From Leptospiraceae bacterium (GTDB lineage: Bacteria; Spirochaetota; Leptospiria; Leptospirales; Leptonemataceae), in assembly GCA_002717505.1 (NCBI GenBank), contig PBEB01000074.1:17164-81163 (forward strand): 64,000 nucleotides of DNA. Reading direction: 5' to 3'. How positions within the stretch are numbered: the stretch's first letter is position 1; every line of letters starts with the position of its first letter. Made by a program: the position numbers and the translations under genes. Shown here piece after piece: positions 36,990-46,007 of the stretch. Below the pieces are notes generated by a model. It did no database searches and was not told the origin of the DNA. It saw only the letters and a list, made by a program, of their open reading frames with translations.

Positions 36990-38858
36990 TTGTTCTGGAT
37001 TCGTAAAAATTCCGAGCCCCGCAACAGAGATGGAGCCAGTGGGCCTGGTGCTGCCCAGAAAATTCGGATTCGCTTCCCGGTATTTATTCTTCCCGTTCTC
37101 CTTCTGGCATCGTTTTGTTCCTTTTCTCTAGATGATGTCAACGGATACGAGAATCTCAGCTATCTGGAGGATGCGCATCATTCGCAAAACTGTCAGTCCA
37201 TACACAAGGCGGATGGATGGAAAGCCACGGGACCAGTCTTGAATCGCGGATTCAGCAATGGCTGGATCTGGGTGCGACTGGATTCGGGGCAGGTACCATC
37301 TACCGGTAGATTTTTACTATTTCGTCAGGCAATGATCGGCGAGGCCATGTTCTGTTCTCCGAATGGAGTTCAGAGGGCCGGGGTGGATGTTCCGGTGCCA
37401 CTGTGGCCGGTGCAAATCAGGTATCCAACATTTCGACTACCGCAAGCCGAAGGCCCGTTCTATTTTCGCATAAAGTCCAGTAAGGTCATTAACTTCCCGA
37501 TGCATGTCATCAGCCTCCCTGAGCTACTAAAGCACATTCAGCATCGACAGGTTGTCCAATTTTCGCTTCTGGCGGCTGCATGGATTGCTGCCATTTTCTT
37601 TCTGGCAATCTTCTTCTATTCACCTCGTCAGCTGTACCTCCTTTTTTCTCTGATGTTAACGACAGTATCTACCACGCTTTTCATCATTTACGGGGACGGC
37701 TATCTCTACTTCTGGCCAGCATCACCAGAGATCCAGCGGGCTGCCTTTAATCTATTTTCCATGCTAGCTGCTATGGCCAGCAGTCTGTTCGCCCGTCCCC
37801 TGCTCAAGACCTGGCAATGGCCCTGGATTGATCGTATCATCCTGACGGTGGTTTGTTTTCAAGCCCTGGCAGCATTTAGTGCTCTCATTCCGGCTCTGGA
37901 TCCTTTTTTCTATTTTGTTCTGATTACCGGTCCATTCGTTGGAGTGGTTATTACTGTGCCCATCGCCTTGCTTCGCTTAAAGGAAGGCGATATTCCCACT
38001 CGCTACTACTTTCTGGGTTGGCTGGTGTTTCTCACTGCCTTCTTTTTGAACATGCTGGTCTTTCGTGGACTGGTAGACTATCATAGTTTGATGGCCCATG
38101 CACCCATTGGAGCATCGCCGGTAGCGTTCTTGTTTTTTGCTCTGGGAAGCTACAGTCGTTTGCAGGTAGAGAAGCGGCACCGATTTCGCCTGCAGGAGAA
38201 GAATCGAAGGCTTCTGGAAGAACTGGAAGAAGCTCAGAGATCCATGCTGAATCGGAAGCAGCGTGCAGAACCATCGGTGGAAAAAAATAATGCCACTTCG
38301 GACGAAGCAAATCCCGGAAACTCCTCCGGTCCTGGGAAGAGTGCGATTCAGAACGAAGAGACTCATTCGGAACGGACTTCCCGTCCGGATAATATGTCTG
38401 GCGATGGAAGAGCAGGCCCACCTGAAGCCCGTACGGATTACGATGCGAATGCTTCAAGCAATGATCCAGGGGACGGACCGGTACGCTCGCAGCTGACCGG
38501 AGTTGATGTTGAGGCTAAAAAAGCTCTGTTGCTTCAGGCGATGAAAGTAGACCGATTGTATGAAGTGGAAGATCTGCGCCTGGATGCCCTGGCGCGCCAT
38601 GTGGATTTGCGGCCCCATCAGCTTTCCGAACTCTTGAATCAAATCCTGAAAACTTCTTTTGTCGATTTTCTTCGCAAGTTTCGCATCGACGCAGCTATGG
38701 CCAGACTTTCGGATCCGGAATGCAAGGATTCTATTCTGGACATCGGCCTGGCGGTTGGATTTGGCTCCAAGACAGCTTTTAATCGAAGTTTTTCAGCCAT
38801 TACGGGAATGACTCCAGGGCAATTCAGGAGTCAGGCAAGGCGAAACGATGTGGCCTAG
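36990..38858 (+). CDS. 7TMR-DISM membrane protein with C-terminal AraC HTH
   Basis: 622 residues from a TTG; the start is uncertain because no ATG or ribosome site is in frame before the signal segment (RFPVFILPVLLLASFCSF). A periplasmic 7TMR-DISM-type sensory domain (about 45-175, with FSNGWIWVRLDSG) precedes seven hydrophobic segments (about 185-400). A coiled coil (KNRRLLEELEEAQ) and a polar, low-complexity linker of about 85 residues lead to an AraC double HTH (about 515-620: LRLDALARHVDLRPHQLSELLNQ, ILDIGLAVGFGSKTAFNRSF). The layout implies a transcription factor tethered to the membrane. It is divergent from the FIST-cyclase gene. DISM-type receptors bind carbohydrates or other small ligands in known cases. 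Confidence 0.87.
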   Translation: MFWIRKNSEPRNRDGASGPGAAQKIRIRFPVFILPVLLLASFCSFSLDDVNGYENLSYLEDAHHSQNCQSIHKADGWKATGPVLNRGFSNGWIWVRLDSGQVPSTGRFLLFRQAMIGEAMFCSPNGVQRAGVDVPVPLWPVQIRYPTFRLPQAEGPFYFRIKSSKVINFPMHVISLPELLKHIQHRQVVQFSLLAAAWIAAIFFLAIFFYSPRQLYLLFSLMLTTVSTTLFIIYGDGYLYFWPASPEIQRAAFNLFSMLAAMASSLFARPLLKTWQWPWIDRIILTVVCFQALAAFSALIPALDPFFYFVLITGPFVGVVITVPIALLRLKEGDIPTRYYFLGWLVFLTAFFLNMLVFRGLVDYHSLMAHAPIGASPVAFLFFALGSYSRLQVEKRHRFRLQEKNRRLLEELEEAQRSMLNRKQRAEPSVEKNNATSDEANPGNSSGPGKSAIQNEETHSERTSRPDNMSGDGRAGPPEARTDYDANASSNDPGDGPVRSQLTGVDVEAKKALLLQAMKVDRLYEVEDLRLDALARHVDLRPHQLSELLNQILKTSFVDFLRKFRIDAAMARLSDPECKDSILDIGLAVGFGSKTAFNRSFSAITGMTPGQFRSQARRNDVA

Positions 38859-38976
38859 AAGTACCAGAGCTGCAGTAAGAGAGTCAGAGGATAAACCAGG
38901 TTCGCAGACCGAAGCCTTCTGTCCGAACATCGTCCAAAAAACAACGCGAAAAAGAGAATGATGTCCAGAGTTAGGC

Positions 38977-39012
38977 CCGGGCTCGTTGGCCCGAACCCGG
39001 TATCTGATTTTT
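38977..39012 (+). terminator. Rho-independent terminator after the 7TM-AraC gene
   Basis: CCGGG-C-TCG and CGA-A-CCCGG form a 5+3 bp stem with one mismatch around a 6-nt loop (38977-39000). A run of T (39008-39013) follows after a 7-nt spacer. It ends where the convergent lipoprotein gene stops. Confidence 0.7.
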
Positions 39013-40161
39013 TCAGTTCACGACGTCGATGTCTCGAATATGGCCATCGCCGGTGCTGTTTTCGATGAGAGCTGTTCCTGAATTGTTTTCCCAGACAGTG
39101 GGGTCGGATGATCCCCCAGAATTATCGGAGTAGCCTCCCACCAGAACGCTGGTTCCGGAAAGTGCGATGTCGAAGCTCTTGGCATGCTCGCCCGTATCCA
39201 CTGGACTTAGATCTACGCGGTTTCCATCCACCCAGTACGCTGCCTGGTCAATACCGGCGCTAGTTTGACTGAATCCGCTAATATAAAGAGTTGTACCAAC
39301 GATTTCAATAGCATTGGCCTGAGCAGATCTGTTCACATCGATCACCGACATGGATGTTCGCACACCATCTCTCCAGAAAACGGGCACTGGAATGCTAGAA
39401 GAGTTATAGCTATTTCCAACGGCATAGACAACACCGTTTTCTACTTCAAGGTCGGCCACGAATCCATTCTTGCTGTTATCGATTCTGGACAGCGTCGAAC
39501 GCGTTCCATTGGTCCAGATACAGGGAAGTACGAGGGAGCCGTCTCCGCAGGAACCACCAATGTAGATGTTTCCTCCATCTACGGCAATAGACGCCGCCTG
39601 CGATGATCGGCCTGCATCCGGAACACTCAGGGCATTCCATTGATTGTTTTTCCAGTATCCCGGGACGCTGTTACCGGAACCATCAGCGCTGTAGCCAACT
39701 ATGTAGAGATCCGCACCTACAAAGATTGCATCGGTGGCGATCCCATCTTGAGAGTTGTCCAGTCTGGATAGAGAAGTCCAGGTTCCATTTCTCCAGTAAC
39801 CGGGAACTTGATACCCGGAAGCGTCCGAGGAATAGCCGGTAAGAATGATATCTGAAGAAGTCACCAGAATCGATGTGGCTTCGGATTCTCCGTTCGAATT
39901 CAGATCTGGAAGAGAGGTTTTGATGCCATCCTTGAAATATATGGCTCTTCTTCCGCTACCATCATACTCCCAGCCAGCATAGTAAGTCCCGGCATTCGGA
40001 TTGATGGCAAGGGCAGCCAGCAATAGCATATCGTTGTTGTCTTCTTCGTTCTGGCCCGGTAAAAGAAAGCACTGGGCGCACAGCACCATAGAGCTGGCGA
40101 GGGCAAAAATCCTGGCGGCGCTTCTGGCCACGTCCCTTTTCCTGATTGATTGGTTTGGCAT
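39013..40161 (-). CDS. Repeat-containing lipoprotein, propeller-like
   Basis: 382 residues from the ATG at 40161, preceded by GCAGGAGC; a longer frame upstream has no site. The N-terminus (ARIFALASSMVLCAQC) has a probable lipobox with lipidation at the second Cys. The mature part is built from about six to seven repeats of roughly 46-48 residues with the pattern YWKNG..(T/S).LS.(L/V)D.S..G.A..I.V....(I/L)Y(I/V).GYS.D.SG, which suggests blades of a beta-propeller. Such proteins are probably displayed on the cell surface or in the periplasm. No ligand can be assigned. It is divergent from the helicase gene. Confidence 0.82.
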   Translation of the reverse strand: MPNQSIRKRDVARSAARIFALASSMVLCAQCFLLPGQNEEDNNDMLLLAALAINPNAGTYYAGWEYDGSGRRAIYFKDGIKTSLPDLNSNGESEATSILVTSSDIILTGYSSDASGYQVPGYWRNGTWTSLSRLDNSQDGIATDAIFVGADLYIVGYSADGSGNSVPGYWKNNQWNALSVPDAGRSSQAASIAVDGGNIYIGGSCGDGSLVLPCIWTNGTRSTLSRIDNSKNGFVADLEVENGVVYAVGNSYNSSSIPVPVFWRDGVRTSMSVIDVNRSAQANAIEIVGTTLYISGFSQTSAGIDQAAYWVDGNRVDLSPVDTGEHAKSFDIALSGTSVLVGGYSDNSGGSSDPTVWENNSGTALIENSTGDGHIRDIDVVN

Positions 40162-40300
40162 AATCTGCTCCTGCACTCCGTACGAGTGGTTGATAGGGAC
40201 AGACCATAGCACAGCATCCGGAGGATGTCGGTGCAGCTTATAAGTTGCACCTGGCAAAAATGGTTGGACAGTCAGACGGAGGGAAACATTTGTTTAGTCC

Positions 40301-43300
40301 GTGACGGATGCGGCCTCCAGGGATATTTCGCAACTCTTTCATCCTTTAATCTTAAAATGGTTTCAGGAGCGATATTCTGCGCCTACTGAGATTCAGACTT
40401 TGAGCTGGCCTGAAATTATGGCCGGTAAACATGTTCTGATTTCGGCTCCCACCGGTAGCGGAAAAACCCTTACAGCTTTCCTTTCAGCCATCGATGGTCT
40501 TGTATCCGGCAGAATCAGAACAGGCGGTCTCAGAGTTCTTTATATTTCACCTCTAAAGGCGCTGAACAATGACATTCGCCGAAATCTACTGAACCCGCTC
40601 AGTGAATTGCAAAGCCATTTCGAAGCCTCTGATCAGAGCTTTCCAGATATTCGAGTAAGCGTTCGCAGCGGCGATACTCCGGACGATGAAAGACGCTCCA
40701 TGATGCGGCATCCTCCGGAGATTCTGATCACTACTCCGGAAAGTCTGAATATTCTTCTTACATCTCGTAACGGTAGACGAATCTTTGAAGGCCTGACCAC
40801 GGTCATTCTCGATGAAATTCATTCCGTAGCTCCTACCAAGCGAGGGGTGCATCTAATGACGGCCGTGGAGAGACTGGAGCTTCTCTGTCCCGGCTTTCAA
40901 AGGGTTGCCCTTTCGGCCACGGTGCGTCCCATGGAGCGCATCGCTACCTTTGTAGGAGGATACCAGCCTACCACTTCCGGCGGCCACGTTTCCTATAGCC
41001 CCAGACCTGTCCGTATCCTGGAATCATCGGTTCAAAAGAGATATGAGCTTGAGGTGGATTTTCCGGTGGTGAAACATCAAGCAGAAAAGGTGGAAACTCC
41101 TTCGCAAAGCGAATGGCCGGAGGACATCCTGTTTGGCTCCGTTGTGCAGCGCTTGAAAGAGGTGATTAAAGCGAATCGCAGTACCCTGATCTTCACAAAT
41201 AGCCGACGGATGGCAGAGAAGATCAGCATGCTTATTAACGAAGGGGAAGAACAGATACTCTCTTATTGTCATCATGGTGCTCTTTCCCGAGAGATTCGCT
41301 CCGTAGTGGAACAGGACCTCAAAGAGGGCCGATTGCCTGCTGTAGTTGCCACCGCTTCGTTGGAACTGGGAATTGACATCGGCGAATTAGACCAGGTTGT
41401 TTTAATTCAGAGCCCGGGCTTTCTTTCTACGACGTTGCAGCGTCTGGGAAGAGCAGGGCATTCCGTGGGCGCCATCAGTCGGGGGTTGTTTCTGCCCTTA
41501 CATGGCAGGGACTTGCTTCAATCTGCCATACTTGCTGGCTCTGTGGAAGCTCGAGAAATTGAAGAGGTGCAGCCGATTCGTGGAGCGCTGGACATACTAT
41601 CTCAGGTCATCCTTTCCATGCTTTGCAGCGAGGAGTGGAATCCAGATGATCTGCTGGCATTTCTTCGTTCTACTTACAGTTATCACGATTTACCGGAGAG
41701 CCATTTTCGCACAGTCCTGGAAATGCTGAGTGGGCGATTTGCAACATCCAGAGTTCGGGAACTTCGTCCGCGAATCTATCTGGATCCCATCAAGAATACT
41801 CTCAAGGCAGCAGAGGGTGCTCCCTTTCTCATCTACATGAATGGAGGCACCATTCCGGACCGCGGATATTACGGATTGCGACACCTGGATACGAAATCTC
41901 GCATTGGCGAACTGGATGAAGAATTTGTCTGGGAAAGATCCATTGGTGATACCTTTACCCTGGGGAATCAGTCCTGGCGAATTATGGAGATCAATCATAA
42001 CGATGTTCTGGTTCGTCCTGCTCCCGGAGACTCGGCTTCCATGGCTCCGTTCTGGCGAGCGGATGCCCAGGACCGGGATGCCTTTGTCTCCGAAAAGCTG
42101 GCCGTATTTCTGGAGGAAAAATCAAAGGATCTGGATTCGGATCATACAGAAGAACTCATCCAATACCATCTAAGTCCCGAGGCCGCCGTCTATCTGCAGG
42201 ATTTCCTGCGATTGCAGAAAGATAGAGCAGGTTTGCCGCATAGACATCATTTATTGATCGAGCATTACGAAGATCCAATGAATCGCTCGGACCGGAAGAT
42301 GGTGATCCTCCACACCCTCTGGGGTGGTGAGGTAAATCGTCCGTTTGCTCTGGCGATTCGCGGAGCCTTCTTGAAAAACTCCGGTATCAAGATTCAGACC
42401 ATGAGCGATGACGATTGTGTTATGGTTATGCTGCCCTCTGAGTTTGATCAGAGCCAGCTACTGGATATTGTGCGGTCGGACAATCTGGAGGACCTTCTCA
42501 AAGAAGTGCTGTCCTCTACTGGATTCTTTGGCGCTCTTTTTCGTCAGAGCGCAGGAATCGCCATGCTTCTACCGGGAAAGGTCCGGAATCGAACTCCTCT
42601 GTGGCTGAATCGGTTGCGATCCAAAAAGCTCCTTGAAGCAACGTCCAATTTTAATGACTTTCCTGTAACCCTGGAGACCTGGCGATCGTCGCTGACGGAC
42701 TCCTTTGATCTGAAGACGTTGCACTCTCGTTTGAGCGAGATCGATCAGGGAATCATTCAGATCTCAGAGGTCTTTACTCGTAGCCCTTCGCCGTTTGCGC
42801 GAAATCTAATCTGGCAGCAGACCAACACCTTCATGTATCAAGATGATCGATCGGATTCGTCTGCAAAAGGGCCTGCCGAGGACTTTTTTAAAGAATTGGC
42901 TCGAACTTCGGGACTCCGGCCTTCCATCCCGGAAGCTGTGCTGGAACGGTACAGAAGTCGAATGCAGCGGACTGCTCCAGGATACGAGCCAGAGAGTCCG
43001 GAGGAATTGCTCTCATTGATACGGGATCGAATTCTCATGGAACCCCAGGAGTATCAATATTATCGACGGCATCTTTCCGGGCAGAGGTCCCCAGGTTTTC
43101 CATATACTCCGCCAGATCTTTCTCCAGGTGTTTCTTCAGATTATTCTCAGGATTTATCGCCGGATTTATCGCCGGAACTTTCTCGAGATCTACCTCTCGC
43201 CCGGAAATTGGATTCTGCGAATAAGGCTGAGTCCGGCTATGAAGTTTCGAAATCGGAGTCTGGATCTTTTCTGGAGCATGGGCTGGTGTCTGTGAGGTTG

Positions 43301-44971
43301 AACCATTCTGCTCCCATGGTCTGCTCTCTGGACACAGTTCCTTTTCTGGAATCCCTTCCCATGGGGAAGGGAAGTCAAATCAACGCTGTGGAAGGCGGGC
43401 CATTAACCGAAAAAGCAGAGCTGGCCCTGGAAAGAATCAGGGAGGATTATTCGCGGAGATGGGAATCCGATGGGGCCCCGGAGCCGGAGGACGTTCTGCG
43501 AGATCTAATCCAGAACTATCTTCCCTTTGTGGGTCCTGTTTCGCGGCCGGATCTCTACAGGATCTTCGCTGATCAGGGAGCGGTGGATCGTGTTCTGGAA
43601 AGGCTTCTTGAAGAAGGTCGAATTGTTGAGGGTCCACTGATGGAATCTTCGCAGGCGAAAGGCAGCCTGGAAGTCTGCGATAATGAAACTCTAGAGATAT
43701 TGCTTCGGCTAACCAGGCAGCACTATCGACCGGACTTCCAGCCGCGGATGGCAGAGGAATTACCGCTATTTCTGGCCAATTTTCAGGGACTCTTAAACCG
43801 AGGTTCTGAACAGGAGGATCTGCAGCTTAGCATGGATCAGCTCATTGGTTATCCCTTGAAAGCTGCTCTCTGGGAATCGGAGATTCTGCCAGCGCGCATG
43901 CATCCTTATTTCCCTGTCTGGCTGGATTCGCTCTTTGACCTTAGCCTCCTCTGGCTTGGCTATTCCGGAAAGTCCGTGATCTTTCTCACCGAGCGGGACC
44001 TGCCTCTCTTTCTGGAAACTATGGAAAATGAGAAGACCGAAGACTCACAGCCCGATGCAAACCCATTGCTGAAATCTCTGTTTCCCCATAAAAAAGGACG
44101 ATTCAGCTTTTTTGATCTACTGGGAGAGTCCGGCCAGACCGCGCAGGAGCTTACTGCCAATCTATGGCATCTGGCCTGGCGTGGGTTGGTGACCAACGAT
44201 TCCATGGTTAGTTTGCGAAAAGGGATCGATAACAATTTCCAGGCACCTGCCATACAATCCGGAGCCGGGAAACGCACGGGCCGGGGGCGCTGGAGCGGGG
44301 CCCTGGGCTCGGCCGGAAACTGGAGGGTGATTCCCTGGGAGGATCTAAAGGGTGCCGAAACTTCAGTTCTGGAACAAGAAGAAATGAACCGAGAGAGGAT
44401 TCAGATCCTCTTCGGACGTTATGGAATTCTGTTTCGCGATCTATTGCAGCGCGAATTGCCAGGGTTTCGATGGAAATCTGTGGTCTCCACTCTGCGTCGA
44501 ATGGAGCTTTCTGGCGAAGCGATAGGTGGCTTTTTCTTTCAGGGAATCCAGTCCCTTCAGTTCATGAGTCCTGCGGCGTTTCGCAAGCTAAACGAAGCCC
44601 TGGACCAGGATTCTGTTTACTGGATGAACGCTACGGATCCGATTTCGCTCTGCGGTGTGGATGTACAGGGCCTGAATTTACCTCGTCGACTCCCGGGAAA
44701 CCACATGGTTTTTCATGGAAAGAATCTTGTTCTGGTCTCTCGCAAGAAAGGAAAGGACATAGACATCCTGGTTCCCGCTGATTCGCCGGAGCTCGGCAGG
44801 TACTTTGATTTTTTCTCGGAGTGGCTGGCACGGCCGCGAAACCCTCCGTCCAGAATCGATATCGAAAGGATCAACGGAATTGATGCTCTGGACTCTGAGT
44901 ATCGAAAGGATCTGGAGGCTTTCGGGTTTAGCTCCGGCCATCGGAGCCTGACACTACATCGCCGGTACTGA
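40301..44971 (+). CDS. lhr: Lhr-type DEAD/DEAH helicase, extended form
   Basis: 1556 residues from a GTG; GGAGGG lies 17-22 bases upstream, unusually far. Superfamily 2 motifs are complete: Q motif (PTEIQTLSWP), Walker A APTGSGKT, DEIH, SAT, and motif VI QRLGRAGHS. The DEAD-associated Lhr core domain follows (WERSIGDTFTLGNQSWRIMEI), and the long Lhr C-terminal region continues from about residue 1040 (DLIQNYLPFVGPVSRPDLYRIF). Lhr proteins are 3'-5' DNA-RNA translocases linked to DNA repair. Between core and tail lies a Ser/Pro/Asp-rich spacer near 940-970 containing a perfect 12-bp tandem repeat (43151-43174). Single gene. Confidence 0.93.
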   Translation: MTDAASRDISQLFHPLILKWFQERYSAPTEIQTLSWPEIMAGKHVLISAPTGSGKTLTAFLSAIDGLVSGRIRTGGLRVLYISPLKALNNDIRRNLLNPLSELQSHFEASDQSFPDIRVSVRSGDTPDDERRSMMRHPPEILITTPESLNILLTSRNGRRIFEGLTTVILDEIHSVAPTKRGVHLMTAVERLELLCPGFQRVALSATVRPMERIATFVGGYQPTTSGGHVSYSPRPVRILESSVQKRYELEVDFPVVKHQAEKVETPSQSEWPEDILFGSVVQRLKEVIKANRSTLIFTNSRRMAEKISMLINEGEEQILSYCHHGALSREIRSVVEQDLKEGRLPAVVATASLELGIDIGELDQVVLIQSPGFLSTTLQRLGRAGHSVGAISRGLFLPLHGRDLLQSAILAGSVEAREIEEVQPIRGALDILSQVILSMLCSEEWNPDDLLAFLRSTYSYHDLPESHFRTVLEMLSGRFATSRVRELRPRIYLDPIKNTLKAAEGAPFLIYMNGGTIPDRGYYGLRHLDTKSRIGELDEEFVWERSIGDTFTLGNQSWRIMEINHNDVLVRPAPGDSASMAPFWRADAQDRDAFVSEKLAVFLEEKSKDLDSDHTEELIQYHLSPEAAVYLQDFLRLQKDRAGLPHRHHLLIEHYEDPMNRSDRKMVILHTLWGGEVNRPFALAIRGAFLKNSGIKIQTMSDDDCVMVMLPSEFDQSQLLDIVRSDNLEDLLKEVLSSTGFFGALFRQSAGIAMLLPGKVRNRTPLWLNRLRSKKLLEATSNFNDFPVTLETWRSSLTDSFDLKTLHSRLSEIDQGIIQISEVFTRSPSPFARNLIWQQTNTFMYQDDRSDSSAKGPAEDFFKELARTSGLRPSIPEAVLERYRSRMQRTAPGYEPESPEELLSLIRDRILMEPQEYQYYRRHLSGQRSPGFPYTPPDLSPGVSSDYSQDLSPDLSPELSRDLPLARKLDSANKAESGYEVSKSESGSFLEHGLVSVRLNHSAPMVCSLDTVPFLESLPMGKGSQINAVEGGPLTEKAELALERIREDYSRRWESDGAPEPEDVLRDLIQNYLPFVGPVSRPDLYRIFADQGAVDRVLERLLEEGRIVEGPLMESSQAKGSLEVCDNETLEILLRLTRQHYRPDFQPRMAEELPLFLANFQGLLNRGSEQEDLQLSMDQLIGYPLKAALWESEILPARMHPYFPVWLDSLFDLSLLWLGYSGKSVIFLTERDLPLFLETMENEKTEDSQPDANPLLKSLFPHKKGRFSFFDLLGESGQTAQELTANLWHLAWRGLVTNDSMVSLRKGIDNNFQAPAIQSGAGKRTGRGRWSGALGSAGNWRVIPWEDLKGAETSVLEQEEMNRERIQILFGRYGILFRDLLQRELPGFRWKSVVSTLRRMELSGEAIGGFFFQGIQSLQFMSPAAFRKLNEALDQDSVYWMNATDPISLCGVDVQGLNLPRRLPGNHMVFHGKNLVLVSRKKGKDIDILVPADSPELGRYFDFFSEWLARPRNPPSRIDIERINGIDALDSEYRKDLEAFGFSSGHRSLTLHRRY

Positions 44972-45156
44972 GAGGTGTACCTCCTCGGATCTTGGGAGAG
45001 TGCGGCTACGGGGAATTGCAAAACTCAATCTGGATTCGCAGCTAAAGCAGAATGCGAGTTTTCGGGTGCTCTGGCGCCGGATTCGCTAACCCGGTGCGGC
45101 CCTGGCTTTGATAGGTCCCTAGAAATGGTCAGGCGTTCCAGATCAGGATTCGTCTT

Positions 45157-46005
45157 TTAGAAATCCGTGTTGTCGTCCGGCAATTCCAGATCTGCGATTC
45201 GGTCTTCCGCAGAGGGATTCGTTTTACCAGATTTGCCTTTGCCTTTCCGGGACTGCAGGTCCTCCGGCTCCTGGAAGTCGTCTGGTAGGTCATCCTGGTA
45301 CCGGGGCACTATAGAATCGGAATCCTGATCATCGGATGCGAAATCCGATTCAAAGTCAGAACCTCCGGGCATTTCATCGGATTCATAGTCGTCATAATCA
45401 TCGTAGCTGGATTCGATGCCCTCATTCTCCAGAGCTTCCTGTTTTTGATCCAGGCGGTATCCTGCATAGAGAAGACAGATTACAGCATTGATCAGAGAAA
45501 ACAGAAAACTGGACTGATGATGCACTCCCCAGGAGGTAAGGTTTATGGAAGCGAGAGTTGTGGTGAGTCCAAAGAAGACGCCGATTTCGGTGTTTAGCAG
45601 TCGCATCAGCACTCCGGAAGAGCCACCGGAATCATGAGCCAGATCGCGAAAGGAAGGATACGCAAGGTGAAGGATCAATACAAAGAGGGCCGACTGAAAG
45701 AAATAGTTGGGCATTTGAGCGCTGGCCCAATCCGGCTCCGGACCAACATCCGGGGAGAAGAATCCACCCACCCAGGTTAGACCCCAACCAATAGCAATTC
45801 CTACTCCAATTCCGCCAAATTGAAGCAATCGATCCCTGCCATCAGTGAGATACATCAACTGATCCTGGATGATCTGCGGAATATTCAGAATCTCTTCCCG
45901 GCCATATCGATCCTTGCGCCGGAAAAGCTCATACCAGTAATGCACAACCAGCACAATGCCGGCAAAAATGGAAAACAGTATGATCCAGACCAGAATATCC
46001 AGCAT
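45157..46005 (-). CDS. Membrane protein with acidic cytoplasmic tail
   Basis: 282 residues. Hydrophobic segments are visible at about 3-23, 63-83, 103-120, 143-160 and 168-185, followed by a roughly 95-residue hydrophilic, Asp/Ser-rich tail (DDYDDYESDEMPGGSDFESD) and a basic patch RKGKGKSGK. No known family recognised. Its start lies 2 bp after the stop of the 284-residue gene upstream, so the two are translated together. It ends a four-gene minus-strand unit that begins with a DUF1566 lipoprotein. Confidence 0.75.
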   Translation of the reverse strand: MLDILVWIILFSIFAGIVLVVHYWYELFRRKDRYGREEILNIPQIIQDQLMYLTDGRDRLLQFGGIGVGIAIGWGLTWVGGFFSPDVGPEPDWASAQMPNYFFQSALFVLILHLAYPSFRDLAHDSGGSSGVLMRLLNTEIGVFFGLTTTLASINLTSWGVHHQSSFLFSLINAVICLLYAGYRLDQKQEALENEGIESSYDDYDDYESDEMPGGSDFESDFASDDQDSDSIVPRYQDDLPDDFQEPEDLQSRKGKGKSGKTNPSAEDRIADLELPDDNTDF

Positions 46006-46007
46006 AC

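Noticed and set aside
37027..37131. ATG with an AGAG site in another frame at the start of the 7TM gene
   Set aside because: It gives a 34-residue peptide that stops at 37131. The signal peptide, sensory domain and all membrane segments lie in the frame from 36990; a frameshift at the start remains possible but is not needed.
44975..45160. 61-codon open frame between lhr and the membrane protein gene
   Set aside because: No ribosome site or homology, and it ends inside the convergent gene.
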